Shown piece after piece: positions 24,840 through 33,587 of a stretch of 64,000 nt of DNA. Positions within the stretch are counted from its first letter, which is position 1. Each line of letters opens with the position of its first letter. The translations under genes and the position numbers were made by a program. The DNA comes from Streptomyces sp. CB01373 (GTDB lineage: Bacteria; Actinomycetota; Actinomycetes; Streptomycetales; Streptomycetaceae). The notes below the pieces were generated by a model. That model was not told where the DNA came from. It did not search any database and saw nothing but the letters and a program-made list of their open reading frames with translations. The DNA is taken from NCBI RefSeq assembly GCF_002803075.1, contig NZ_NNBK01000014.1:1-64000 (forward strand). The letters are read 5' to 3'.

Positions 24840-26008
24840 CGTCCGCTCTCTTCCGCGGCGGCGACCGGGATCCGGTCGCCCGAAGTGGATGGGTGGGTGG
24901 TGCCGGAGGGGTCGTCGAGCAGGACGCCTCGTTCGACGTCCCAGACCACGGTGACCTCGTCGCCGTGGCGGACGCCAGAGAGCCGGTCGGCCTGCTCGCG
25001 GGCGAGCAGCACGGTGCCGTCGGGCAGGGCGAGTTCGAGCTTGCGGCCGGAGCCCAGGTATATCTCCTGGGTGACTCGGGCGGGCAGCGCGTTGACGCCG
25101 GGGGCGACGGGCTCGGCGGCGGGCTGCACCCGCAGGTGCTCGGGCCGGACCACGACGGCGGCCGCGCCGCCGCCGGGCAGCCGGCCGGCGACGCGTACGG
25201 TGCGGTCGCCGACCCGCACGCGGGAGTCGTCGCCGTCCGCCTCGACGCGTCCCCGGACGGTGGAGGACTCGCCGAGGAACTCGGCCACGAAGAGGCTGCG
25301 GGGCCGTTCGTAGAGTTCGCTCGCGGTGCCGACCTGCTGGATGCCCCCGTCGTCGAAGACGGCGATGCGGTCCGACAGGACGAGTGCCTCCTCCTGGTCG
25401 TGGGTGACGAAGACGAAGGTGGAGCCGACCTCCTGGTGCACCCGCTTGATCTCCAGCTGGAGGGATTCGCGCAGCTTCTTGTCGAGCGCGCCGAGCGGCT
25501 CGTCCATCAGCAGCACGCTCGGCTCGTACACCACGGCGCGGGCCAGGGCGACGCGCTGCTGCTGCCCGCCGGACAGTTCGCGCGGCCTGCGGTGGCCGTA
25601 GCCGCCGAGCCGTACGGTCTCCAGGGCCGCCTCGACCATCGCGGCGCGGCGGGCCTTCGGCACCTTGCGCTGCTTGAGCGGGAAGGCGACGTTCTCCGCG
25701 ACGGTCATGTGCGGGAAGAGCGCGTAGTGCTGGAAGACCATGCCGATGTCGCGCCGGTGCGGCGGCAGGTCCTGCATCTGCTTGCCGCCGATGGTCAGCG
25801 TGCCGGAGGTGGCGGCGGTGAACCCGGCGATGATGTTGAGGGTGGTGGTCTTGCCGGAGCCGCTGGGGCCCAGCAGGGTCATGAACTCGCCCGGTTCGAT
25901 CACCAGGGAGACGTCGTCGACGGCGACGGAGTCCGCGTACTCCTTGCGCACCTGCGCCAGTTCGATACGGGCTCCGCGCGCCTTGATGAGGCTGGTCTCA
26001 GCGGACAC
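24836..26008 (-). CDS. Polyamine ABC transporter ATPase (PotA-like)
   Basis: 390 residues. Walker A GPSGSGKTT, signature LSGGQQQRVALARA, Walker B VLLMDEPLGALDKKLR and the switch His in VFVTHDQEEA. Residues from about 250 onward form a TOBE-type regulatory domain (RVRVGDRTVRVAG, VVVRPEHLRVQ, GSGRKLELALPDGT), as in PotA. It energises uptake with the two permeases and binding protein encoded upstream. Starts at GTG 26008, overlapping the permease gene by 11 bases. Confidence 0.92.
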   Translation of the reverse strand: MSAETSLIKARGARIELAQVRKEYADSVAVDDVSLVIEPGEFMTLLGPSGSGKTTTLNIIAGFTAATSGTLTIGGKQMQDLPPHRRDIGMVFQHYALFPHMTVAENVAFPLKQRKVPKARRAAMVEAALETVRLGGYGHRRPRELSGGQQQRVALARAVVYEPSVLLMDEPLGALDKKLRESLQLEIKRVHQEVGSTFVFVTHDQEEALVLSDRIAVFDDGGIQQVGTASELYERPRSLFVAEFLGESSTVRGRVEADGDDSRVRVGDRTVRVAGRLPGGGAAAVVVRPEHLRVQPAAEPVAPGVNALPARVTQEIYLGSGRKLELALPDGTVLLAREQADRLSGVRHGDEVTVVWDVERGVLLDDPSGTTHPSTSGDRIPVAAAEESGR

Positions 26009-26789
26009 GGTTCCTCCTGGCGGTGGCGAAGGTGGCGGCCAGTACGAGCACCGTGGTGAAGACGATGATCAGGGTGGCGGCCGCGGCGATGGTGGGGTCG
26101 GTGTCCCGGGTCACGCTGGCGAACATCCTGACCGGCAGGGTCTGCAGGTAGGGGCTCTGGATGAACAGCGAGACCACGACCTCGTCGAAGCTGGTGACGA
26201 AGGCGAACAGGGCACCGGAGACGACGCCCGGGGCGATCAGCGGCAGGGTCACCTGCCGGATGGCGCCCCACCGGGTGGCGCCGCAGATCAGTGCGGCGTC
26301 CTCCAGGCGCCGGTCGAAGCCGCGCAGGCTCGCCGTCACCGGGATGATCACGAATGGCAGGGCCAGCACGGTGTGGGCGGTGACGAAGCCGAGCAGGGTG
26401 CCCAGCAGGTTGTACTGGAGGAAGAGCGCGTACACACCGATGGCGACGACCACGGTCGGCACGATCATGGGGGCCAGCAGCAGCCCGTACGACGCCTTGA
26501 CCCAGCGTGAGCCGGACCGGGTGAGCGCGATCGCGGCGGCGGTGCCCAGGGCGGTGGCCACCACCGCGACCAGGGCGCCGACCTGGATCGAGGAGAACAG
26601 CGCCTCGGTCCACCGGGGGTCGGTGAAGAAGTTGGTGTACCAGTGGGTGGACCAGCCGCTCGGCGGGAACACCAGGGACGCCTTGTCGGTGAAGCTCAGC
26701 GGGATCACCACGAGCGTCGGCGCGATGAGCCACAGGCCCACCAGCACGCTGAACGCCCACAGCGCGATCCGCGCGGGTGCGGTCCTCAT
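25998..26789 (-). CDS. Polyamine ABC permease (PotC-like)
   Basis: 263 residues with six predicted membrane helices. The EAA-type loop EDAALICGATRWGAIRQVTLPLIAPGVVSG contacts the ATPase. The opening IALWAFSVLVGLWLIAPTLVVIPLSFTDKASLVFPPSGWSTHWYTNFF is characteristic of the PotC/PotI group. ATG 26789 overlaps the upstream permease stop (ATGA). Confidence 0.92.
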   Translation of the reverse strand: MRTAPARIALWAFSVLVGLWLIAPTLVVIPLSFTDKASLVFPPSGWSTHWYTNFFTDPRWTEALFSSIQVGALVAVVATALGTAAAIALTRSGSRWVKASYGLLLAPMIVPTVVVAIGVYALFLQYNLLGTLLGFVTAHTVLALPFVIIPVTASLRGFDRRLEDAALICGATRWGAIRQVTLPLIAPGVVSGALFAFVTSFDEVVVSLFIQSPYLQTLPVRMFASVTRDTDPTIAAAATLIIVFTTVLVLAATFATARRNRVR

Positions 26790-27664
26790 CGGGCACCTCC
26801 CCGGCCGCGGGTGAGGCGCAGGACGACGCCGACCAGTCCCAGCAGGACCAGTGTCACCGCCAGCAGCACCACGCCCATCGCTCCGCCGCGGCCCCAGGCG
26901 AGCAGGCCGTTGACCTGGGTGAAGATCTGCTGCGAGATCAGCGCCTGGTCGGGCGAGCCGAGGAGCGCCGGGGTGACGTAGAAGCCGAGCGAGGTGATGA
27001 ACACGGTCAGCGCGCCGGCGCCCACTCCGGGCAGCGACAGCGGCACGAACACCCGCAGGAACGCGATCGCGGGGCGCGCGCCCATGCCCTGCGCGGCGTC
27101 CAGGAGCCGGCGGTCGATGCCGCTCATCACGGCGTACAGCGGCAGCACCATGAACGGCATCAGCACCTGCGACATGCCGATCACCACGCCGGTGGGGGTG
27201 CGGATCAGCTGGAGCGGACCGAGACCCACGGTGCCGAGGATCTGGTTGACCACGCCGCTGTCCTGGAGCAGCACCACCCAGGCGAAGGTGCGCACCATCA
27301 GGCTGGTCCAGAACGGCAGCAGCACCAGCAGCGTGAGCCAGATCCGCGCCCGCGCGCCGACGACGGTCATCAGGTAGGCGTACGGGTAGGAGAGCACGAG
27401 GGTCACCAGGGTGACGACGGCGCCGACGGTCAGGGTGCGGACCAGTGTGGCGAGGGCGACGTCGCTGGTGAAGAACCAGGAGTAGTTGGCCGCACCGGGC
27501 GTCGGTTCGCTGACGCTGCGCCAGGCCATGAGGCCAAGCGGCACCAGGAAGAGCACGGCCAGCAGGACCAGCGAGGGGAGCAGCAGCCATCCCCACCGGC
27601 CGCCGGCGCCCTTGCGGGGCCGGCCGCCGGTGGCCGGGGAGGCGATCTCGATCAGGGCTGTCAT
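26786..27664 (-). CDS. Polyamine ABC permease (PotB-like)
   Basis: 292 residues, six membrane helices after a short charged N-terminus. The EAA loop DAAQGMGARPAIAFLRVFVPLSLPGVGAGAL is present, and SLMVRTFAWVVLLQDSGVVNQIL is the PotB/PotH signature. Co-translated with the PotC-like permease; begins 3 bases after the binding-protein gene ends. Confidence 0.92.
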   Translation of the reverse strand: MTALIEIASPATGGRPRKGAGGRWGWLLLPSLVLLAVLFLVPLGLMAWRSVSEPTPGAANYSWFFTSDVALATLVRTLTVGAVVTLVTLVLSYPYAYLMTVVGARARIWLTLLVLLPFWTSLMVRTFAWVVLLQDSGVVNQILGTVGLGPLQLIRTPTGVVIGMSQVLMPFMVLPLYAVMSGIDRRLLDAAQGMGARPAIAFLRVFVPLSLPGVGAGALTVFITSLGFYVTPALLGSPDQALISQQIFTQVNGLLAWGRGGAMGVVLLAVTLVLLGLVGVVLRLTRGRGGAR

Positions 27665-27667
27665 GGG

Positions 27668-28789
27668 TTACCGCGCCAGCCAGTCGGACCACTTCTGGAT
27701 GACCTGCTCCTGGTTCTTCGCCCACCAGTCGTTGTCGACCTGGAGCGCCTGCGCCTGCCGCTCGGGGGTGGTGGTCAGGTACTGCGTGGCGAGCGTGTCG
27801 AGCTTGGGCTTGGCGTCGGTGTTGATCGGCGAGTAGGAGGTCAGCTCGGTGAGCTTGGTCTGCTGGGCGGCGCCCAGGTAGTAGTTGATCAGCGCCATGG
27901 CGGCCTTGGGGTTCCTGGCACCGACGGGGACGGCGAGGGAGTCGGAGACCGGCAGGAACTGGTTCCACTGCGGGGCGAAGTGGGCGCCGTTCTTGACCGC
28001 CGAGTAGGCGCGGCCGGACCACACCATCGCCATGGAGACCTCACCGGACTCCAGCAGTTGCTGGGACCGGGCGCCGGTGTCCCAGAAGACCAGCGAGGAG
28101 CGGACGCTCGTCAGCTTCTTCAGGGCCCGGTCGACGTCCAGCGGGTACAGCTGGTCGGGAGCGACCCCGTCGGAGATCAGCGCCGCCTCCAGCGCTCCCG
28201 GGGCCGCGTCCGACGCGAAGCCGGGGATCGCGCGCTTGCCGGGGTACTTCTTGGTGTCGAGGAAGTCCGCCCAGTCCTTCGGCGGGTTGTCGCCGAACTT
28301 CTTCTTGTCGTACATCAGGACGACGCCGTAACTCATGGCCGGCACGGAGCACTTGTCCTCCGTGCCCTTGGGCAGCTTGGAGGTGTCGACGATGTCCTTG
28401 TCAAGCGGCATGAACATCTTGCCGCACTGGCGCTTGGCCCAGAGCGTGTCGGCGTCCACCACGTCCCACGTGACGTTCTTGGCGTCGACCTGGGCCTTGA
28501 CCTTGGTGTAGTCGGTGGGCCCGTCGGAGAGGACCTTCGCCCCCGACTCGGTGGCGAACGGCTTGACGGCGGCGGCCTCCTGACCGTCCTGGTAGATGCC
28601 GCCGTAGGAGGTGAAGGTGAGGGTGACGCCGTCGAGCGCGCCCTTCTTCACCTGGCCGGCCACGGCCGGTCCTGGGCCGAGGTCGACGTCAGCGGCCGCC
28701 GGGCCGGTGCCGGCGCAGCCGGTGACGGTCAGCAGCAGGGCGCCGACGGCAGCGGCACACCCCATGATTTTGCGTGATATTCCGGGCAT
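27668..28789 (-). CDS. Polyamine ABC substrate-binding lipoprotein (PotD-like)
   Basis: 373 residues. The lipoprotein signal MPGISRKIMGCAAAVGALLLTVTGCAG puts the lipidated Cys at residue 25. The mature part follows the PotD pattern (LTFTSYGGIYQDGQEAAAVKPFATESGAKV, TWDVVDADTLWAKR, YGVVLMYDKKKFGDNPPKDWADFLD). Expected to deliver putrescine/spermidine-like amines to the permeases. ATG 28789 has GGAG 7 bases upstream; more upstream in-frame codons lie in a low-complexity G-rich leader and are not used. Confidence 0.92.
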   Translation of the reverse strand: MPGISRKIMGCAAAVGALLLTVTGCAGTGPAAADVDLGPGPAVAGQVKKGALDGVTLTFTSYGGIYQDGQEAAAVKPFATESGAKVLSDGPTDYTKVKAQVDAKNVTWDVVDADTLWAKRQCGKMFMPLDKDIVDTSKLPKGTEDKCSVPAMSYGVVLMYDKKKFGDNPPKDWADFLDTKKYPGKRAIPGFASDAAPGALEAALISDGVAPDQLYPLDVDRALKKLTSVRSSLVFWDTGARSQQLLESGEVSMAMVWSGRAYSAVKNGAHFAPQWNQFLPVSDSLAVPVGARNPKAAMALINYYLGAAQQTKLTELTSYSPINTDAKPKLDTLATQYLTTTPERQAQALQVDNDWWAKNQEQVIQKWSDWLAR

Positions 28790-28963
28790 GACTGTCTCCA
28801 AGGAGGACGGCGAAGACGCAAGGGGACCGAGAGGGCACGGCGCGCGGGCGCACGGCGGCGGGGCGCGGCGGGGCACCGCGCGGGAAGGGCGCGGTGAGGA
28901 GGGGTGCGGCGTACGGGGCTCGGGAGTCGGATGCGGTGCGGGAAGGAGAGGGGAGCGGGGGAG

Positions 28964-29566
28964 TCAGTCCGGGGTCGGCGGGCTGATGATCCAGAGGATC
29001 TCGGCGGGGTCTTCGTGGTGGTTGACCACGCGGTGCGGCACCGAGGAGCGGTACTCGATGCTGTCGCCGGCCTCCAGGTCATGGGCCCGGCCGTCGAGCT
29101 CGACCCGTACGGCGCCGCTGATCACCAGGAGGATCTCCTGGGAGTCGCCATGGGTGTAGGCGTCGTCACCGGTGGAGGCCCCGGGGTCGAACTCGCCCGC
29201 GTAGACCTCCAGATGGCTGAGCGGGCGCTGCGAAATGAGTAATTTGCGACTCCCTGGAGCGGTGTGCAGCATCGGCCTGTCGGCCCTGCGCACCACCCTC
29301 GGACCGGGCCGGCCGTCCTGGTCGAACAGGTCGGCCACGGTCAGACCGAGCGAGTCGGCGATCCGCCGGAGCATGCCGATGGAGCAGTTCACCTGCCCGC
29401 GCTCCAGCTGGCTGAGGAACCCGGGGCTGGCCTGCGCCGCCTCCCCCAGGGCCCGCAGCGACATCCGCCGCATCATCCGGTACTCCCGGATGCGGCCCCC
29501 CAGCGCCGCGTCGGCGGCACTGTCGGTGTCACCACCGGAGGGTCCCGGCAACGAACGATCAGTCAT
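28964..29566 (-). CDS. XRE-cupin regulator (PuuR-like)
   Basis: 200 residues. HTH at about 26-80 (IREYRMMRRMSLRALGEAAQASPGFLSQLERGQVNCSIGMLRRIADSLGL) and a C-terminal cupin (YTHGDSQEILLVISGAVRVELDGRAHDLEAGDSIEYRSSVPHRVVN). This is the PuuR architecture; PuuR represses putrescine degradation genes and is relieved by putrescine. First gene of the polyamine operon; operator-like repeats overlap its start codon, pointing to autoregulation. Confidence 0.88.
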   Translation of the reverse strand: MTDRSLPGPSGGDTDSAADAALGGRIREYRMMRRMSLRALGEAAQASPGFLSQLERGQVNCSIGMLRRIADSLGLTVADLFDQDGRPGPRVVRRADRPMLHTAPGSRKLLISQRPLSHLEVYAGEFDPGASTGDDAYTHGDSQEILLVISGAVRVELDGRAHDLEAGDSIEYRSSVPHRVVNHHEDPAEILWIISPPTPD

Positions 29567-29607
29567 GAGCGAACACCTGATACTTCTTGAGCGAACACTT
29601 TGTTCGC
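29565..29607. promoter_or_regulatory. Palindromic operator at the start of the PuuR-like gene
   Basis: GCGAACA (29591-29597) and TGTTCGC (29601-29607) form a perfect dyad with a 3-base centre. The 11-mer TGAGCGAACAC occurs at 29588-29598 and again at 29565-29575, 23 bases apart, the latter covering the ATG. The layout fits cooperative binding by the encoded XRE-cupin protein. Confidence 0.6.
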
Positions 29608-29695
29608 CGGGGTGATACGGACCGTACGCCGACGTGATCTGCGATACAAGACCCTCTTCCCGCCGTCACCGGAACGTGATCCCCCGGGCACACGG

Positions 29696-30925
29696 CTAAC
29701 CCGACACCGCCTCCCGGACGACCGGGCAGCTCATGCAGCGCGGGCCGCCCCTGCCCCGGCCCAGTTCGCTGCCGGGGATCTCGATGACCTCGATGCCCTG
29801 CTTGCGCAGGTGGGTGTTGGTGGTGGCGTTGCGCTCGTAGGCGACGACGACGCCGGGTTCGACGGCGAGGACGTTGCAGCCGTCGTCCCACTGCTCGCGC
29901 TCGGCCGCGTGCACGTCCTGGGTGGCGGTGAGGACCCGGATCTCACTGAGCCCCAGGGCGGCCGCGATCGCCCGGTGCATGTGCTCCGCCGGATGGTCGG
30001 TGACCTTCAACTCCTTGTCCTCGGAGCCCGGTTCGATGGTGTACGAGCGGAGCATGCCGAGCCCGGCGTACTGCGTGAAGGTGTCGCCGTCGATCATGGT
30101 CATCACGGTGTCGAGGTGCATCACGGCCCGCCGCTTGGGCATGTCGAGCGCGACGATCGTCCGGGCCGAGCCGGCGGCGAACAGCTTGTGCGCGAGCATC
30201 TCGACGGCCTGGGGCGTGGTCCGCTCGCTCATGCCGATCAGCACGGCGCCGTTGCCGATCACGAGCACGTCGCCGCCCTCGATGGTGGACGGGTAGTCGG
30301 CCTGCCCCTCGGACCACAGGTGGAACGACTCGTCCCGGAAGAGGGGGTGGTGGCGGTAGATCGCCTCGAAGTGGACGGTCTCGCGCTGCCGGGCGGGCCA
30401 GCGCATGGCGTTGATGGACACGCCGTCGTAGATCCAGGCGGAGGTGTCGCGGGTGAAGAGGTGGTTGGGCAGCGGGCGGAGCAGGAAGTCGTCCAGTTCC
30501 ATGGCGTGGAAGCGCACGGACGTCGGCTCCTCGTGGGCGTCCAGGAACTCCCGCTTGGTCATGCCGCCGACGAGGGCCTCGACCAGTTCGGCGGCGGACA
30601 GGCTCTCGAAGGCGGCCCGCAGGTGATCGGTGGCGAGCGGCCCGTACTCCTTCTCGTCGAAGACGCGGTCCAGGACGAGCGAGCGGGCCGACGGGATCTC
30701 CATCGCCTCGGTCAGCAGATCGCCGAAGAGGTGCACGGCGACCCCGCGGTCGCGCAGCACGTCGGCGAACCCGTCGTGCTCGGCGCGCGCCCGGCGCACC
30801 CACAGGACGTCGTCGAAGAGGAGGGCGTCCTTGTTGCTGGGGGTGAGCCTCTTGAGCTCGAGATCGGGCCGGTGCAGGATGACCCGGCGCAGCCGCCCGG
30901 CCTCGGAGTCGACATGGAATCCCAT
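29696..30925 (-). CDS. arcA: Arginine deiminase
   Basis: 409 residues. Catalytic motifs are placed: FTRDTSAWIYDGV, FHLWSEGQADYPSTIEGGDVLVIG, MHLDTVMTMIDGDTF and the terminal nucleophile Cys in GGPRCMSCPVVREAV. Converts arginine to citrulline plus ammonia, first step of the arginine deiminase route whose second enzyme is encoded by argF at 14.0-15.0 kb. ATG 30925 starts the conserved MGFHVDSEAGRLRRVILHRP; the upstream in-frame Met is rejected. Confidence 0.93.
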   Translation of the reverse strand: MGFHVDSEAGRLRRVILHRPDLELKRLTPSNKDALLFDDVLWVRRARAEHDGFADVLRDRGVAVHLFGDLLTEAMEIPSARSLVLDRVFDEKEYGPLATDHLRAAFESLSAAELVEALVGGMTKREFLDAHEEPTSVRFHAMELDDFLLRPLPNHLFTRDTSAWIYDGVSINAMRWPARQRETVHFEAIYRHHPLFRDESFHLWSEGQADYPSTIEGGDVLVIGNGAVLIGMSERTTPQAVEMLAHKLFAAGSARTIVALDMPKRRAVMHLDTVMTMIDGDTFTQYAGLGMLRSYTIEPGSEDKELKVTDHPAEHMHRAIAAALGLSEIRVLTATQDVHAAEREQWDDGCNVLAVEPGVVVAYERNATTNTHLRKQGIEVIEIPGSELGRGRGGPRCMSCPVVREAVSG

Positions 30926-31034
30926 GCCTCCATCCTGGCCAACGGCGGCCGGTTTCACCCTCCGCGCACCTGTTTCCACGGCCTCCTTTTTTCGTCACTC
31001 TGACGAGAGCCGCCGGAAGCGGCGGGACACCCCG

Positions 31035-33587
31035 TCACAGACGGGGGTCCACCGGCTCCGACTCCAGCGCGAGCACACCGAACACCGCCTCGTGCACCCG
31101 CCACAGCGGTTCGCCGCCGGCCAGCCGGTCCAGGGCCTCCAGACCGAGGGCGTACTCGCGGACGGCCAGGGAGCGCTTGTGGTGGAGGGAGCGGTGACGC
31201 AGCCGGGCGAGGTTGTCCGGGCGGGTGTACTCGGGACCGTAGATGATCCGCAGGTACTCCCGGCCGCGGCACTTGACGCCGGGCTGCACCAGCCGGCCCG
31301 TCTCGCCGCGCACCAGCGCGCCCAGCGGCTTGACGACCATGCCCTCGCCGCCGCGTCCGGTCATCTCCAGCCACCAGTCGACGCCCGCCCGCACCGACTC
31401 CGGGTCGGCCACGTCGACGTACAGACGGCGGGTGGTCTGCAGCAGACCGGTCGTGTCGTGCTCCACGAGCCGGTCGATCAGCGCCAGTTGCCCGTCGTGC
31501 GGCAGTCCGGCCAGGCTGCGGCCCCGCACCGCCAGGATCTGGAACGGCGCCAGGCGGACTCCGTCCAGGCCTTCGGTGGGCCAGCAGTAGCGGCGGTAGG
31601 CATCCGTGAACGCGGCCGCGTCGGCGGCCCGTTCGCGCTGCCGGCCCAGCAGGCCCGTCACGTCGACACCGCGCGCCGCGGCTCCCTCGAGGGCGGCCAG
31701 GGCGTCCGGGAACACCGTTCCGGAGGCCGCGCCGACCGCCGCGTACTGCGAGCGCAGCAGCCCGGAGGCCTTCAGCGACCACGGCATCAGCTCGGCGTCG
31801 AGCAGCAGCCAGTCGGTGTCGAGCTCCGCCCACAGGCCCGCCTCGGTGGCCGCCGCGCGCAGCCGCCCGAGTATCTCCTCGGTGACCGACGGGTCGTCGA
31901 AGAAGGGACGTCCGGTGCGGGTGTACAGCGAACCGGTCGGGCCCTCCACTCCGAACCGGCGGCGCGCCGCCTCCGCGTCCCGGCAGACCAGGGCCACCGC
32001 CCGCGAGCCCATGTGCTTCTCCTCGCACACGACCCGGGCCACCCCGTCCTCCCGGTACTGGGCGAACGCCTCCTCCGGGTGCTCCAGGTAGCCTTCCACC
32101 TTCGACGTCGCCGTCGGCGCCATGGTGGGCGGCAGGTACGGCAGCAGCCGCGGGTCGACCGCGAAGCGGCTCATGACCTCCAGGGCCGCCGCCGCGTTCT
32201 CCTCGCGCACCGCCACCCGTCCGGCGTGCCGGGTCTCGACGCCCCGGCGGCCGTGCACATCACCGAGGTCCAGCGGACGCCCGTCGTGCCCGCCGGGTGC
32301 CTCGGTGCGCAGCGGCCTGGCCGGCTCGTACCAGACCCGCTCGGCCGGTACGTCGACCAGTTCCCGCTCCGGCCAGCGCAGCGCGGTCAGCCTGCCGCCG
32401 AACACCGCGCCGGTGTCCAGGCAAATCGTGTTGTTGAGCCATGTGGCCTCCGGGACCGGGGTGTGGCCGTAGACCACGGCCGCCTGCCCGCGGTAGTCCT
32501 CCGCCCACGGGTAGCGCACCGGCAGGCCGAACTCGTCCGTCTCCCCGGTGGTGTCGCCGTAGAGCGCGTGCGAGCGCACCCGGCCCGAGGTGCGGCCGTG
32601 GTACTTCTCCGGCAGACCGGCGTGGCTGACCACCAGCCGCCCGCCGTCGAGGACGTAGTGGCTGACCAGACCGTCGATGAACTCCCGTACCCGTGCCTTG
32701 AACTCCTCGCTCTCCCCCTCCATCTGCGCGATCGTCTCGGCGAGTCCGTGGGTGTGCTGGACCTTGCGGCCCTTGAGGTGGCGCCCGTACTTGTTCTCGT
32801 GGTTGCCCGGCACGCACAGCGCGTCGCCGGACTCGGCCATGGACATCACCCGGCGCAGCACACCCGGGCTGTCCGGGCCGCGGTCGACCAGGTCGCCGAC
32901 GAACACGGCGGTCCGGCCCTCGGGGTGCGTTCCGTCGGCGTAGCCCAGCTTGGCGAGCAGGGCCTCCAGTTCGGCGGAGCAGCCGTGGATGTCGCCGATG
33001 ATGTCGAACGGGCCGGTGAGGTGGGTGAGGTCGTTGAAGCGCTTCTCGGTGACGACCGACGCGTTCTCGACCTCCTCGGCCCCGCGCAGCACGTGCACCT
33101 TGCGGAAGCCCTCGCGCTCCAGGTGCCTCAGGGAGCGCCGCAGTTCGCGGGTGTGCCGCCGGATCACCCGGCGCGGCATGTCGGCCCGGTCGGCGCGGGC
33201 CGCGTTGCGCTCGGCGCACACCTCCTCCGGCACGTCGAGCACGATGGCGATGGGCAGCACGTCGTGGCTCTTCGCGAGGTCGATCAACTGACGCCGGGCG
33301 TCCTGCTGCACGCTGGTGGCGTCGACGACGGTACGGCGGCCGGCCGCCAGGCGCTTGCCGGCGATGTAGTGCAGCACGTCGAAGGCGTCGCGGGTGGCGC
33401 CCTGGTCGTTCTCGTCGTCGGAGACCAGTCCGCGGCAGAAGTCCGAGGAGATGATCTCGGTGGGCTTGAAGTGGCGCCGGGCGAAGGTGGACTTGCCCGA
33501 GCCGGAGGCGCCGACGAGGACGACCAGGGAGAGGTCGGTCACGGGCAGCACGCGTCCTCCTCGTGCGGGGGTCTGTGTCTCGGTCAT
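31035..33587 (-). CDS. pnkp: Polynucleotide kinase-phosphatase-ligase-like RNA repair enzyme
   Basis: 850 residues in three modules. Kinase about 15-170: LVVLVGASGSGKSTFARRHF, SSDFCRGLVSDD. Phosphatase about 200-420: FDIIGDIHGCSAELEALL, VFVGDLVDRGPDSPGVL, CVPGNHENKYGR, a binuclear metallophosphoesterase. Adenylyltransferase about 480-850: EEKHMGSRAVALV with the Lys that accepts AMP. Bacterial Pnkp heals and seals broken RNA with Hen1, classically tRNA cut by ribotoxins. ATG 33587 overlaps the hen1 stop (ATGA). Confidence 0.92.
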   Translation of the reverse strand: MTETQTPARGGRVLPVTDLSLVVLVGASGSGKSTFARRHFKPTEIISSDFCRGLVSDDENDQGATRDAFDVLHYIAGKRLAAGRRTVVDATSVQQDARRQLIDLAKSHDVLPIAIVLDVPEEVCAERNAARADRADMPRRVIRRHTRELRRSLRHLEREGFRKVHVLRGAEEVENASVVTEKRFNDLTHLTGPFDIIGDIHGCSAELEALLAKLGYADGTHPEGRTAVFVGDLVDRGPDSPGVLRRVMSMAESGDALCVPGNHENKYGRHLKGRKVQHTHGLAETIAQMEGESEEFKARVREFIDGLVSHYVLDGGRLVVSHAGLPEKYHGRTSGRVRSHALYGDTTGETDEFGLPVRYPWAEDYRGQAAVVYGHTPVPEATWLNNTICLDTGAVFGGRLTALRWPERELVDVPAERVWYEPARPLRTEAPGGHDGRPLDLGDVHGRRGVETRHAGRVAVREENAAAALEVMSRFAVDPRLLPYLPPTMAPTATSKVEGYLEHPEEAFAQYREDGVARVVCEEKHMGSRAVALVCRDAEAARRRFGVEGPTGSLYTRTGRPFFDDPSVTEEILGRLRAAATEAGLWAELDTDWLLLDAELMPWSLKASGLLRSQYAAVGAASGTVFPDALAALEGAAARGVDVTGLLGRQRERAADAAAFTDAYRRYCWPTEGLDGVRLAPFQILAVRGRSLAGLPHDGQLALIDRLVEHDTTGLLQTTRRLYVDVADPESVRAGVDWWLEMTGRGGEGMVVKPLGALVRGETGRLVQPGVKCRGREYLRIIYGPEYTRPDNLARLRHRSLHHKRSLAVREYALGLEALDRLAGGEPLWRVHEAVFGVLALESEPVDPRL

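Noticed and set aside
23229..25313. Long plus-strand frame opposite the oxidase and ABC ATPase genes
   Set aside because: Shadow of high-GC coding on the other strand; the minus-strand frames encode intact FAD and ABC motifs.
26777..28777. Long plus-strand frame opposite the permease and binding-protein genes
   Set aside because: Low-complexity, His/Gln/Asp-rich translation typical of an antisense frame; the minus strand carries clear transporter genes.
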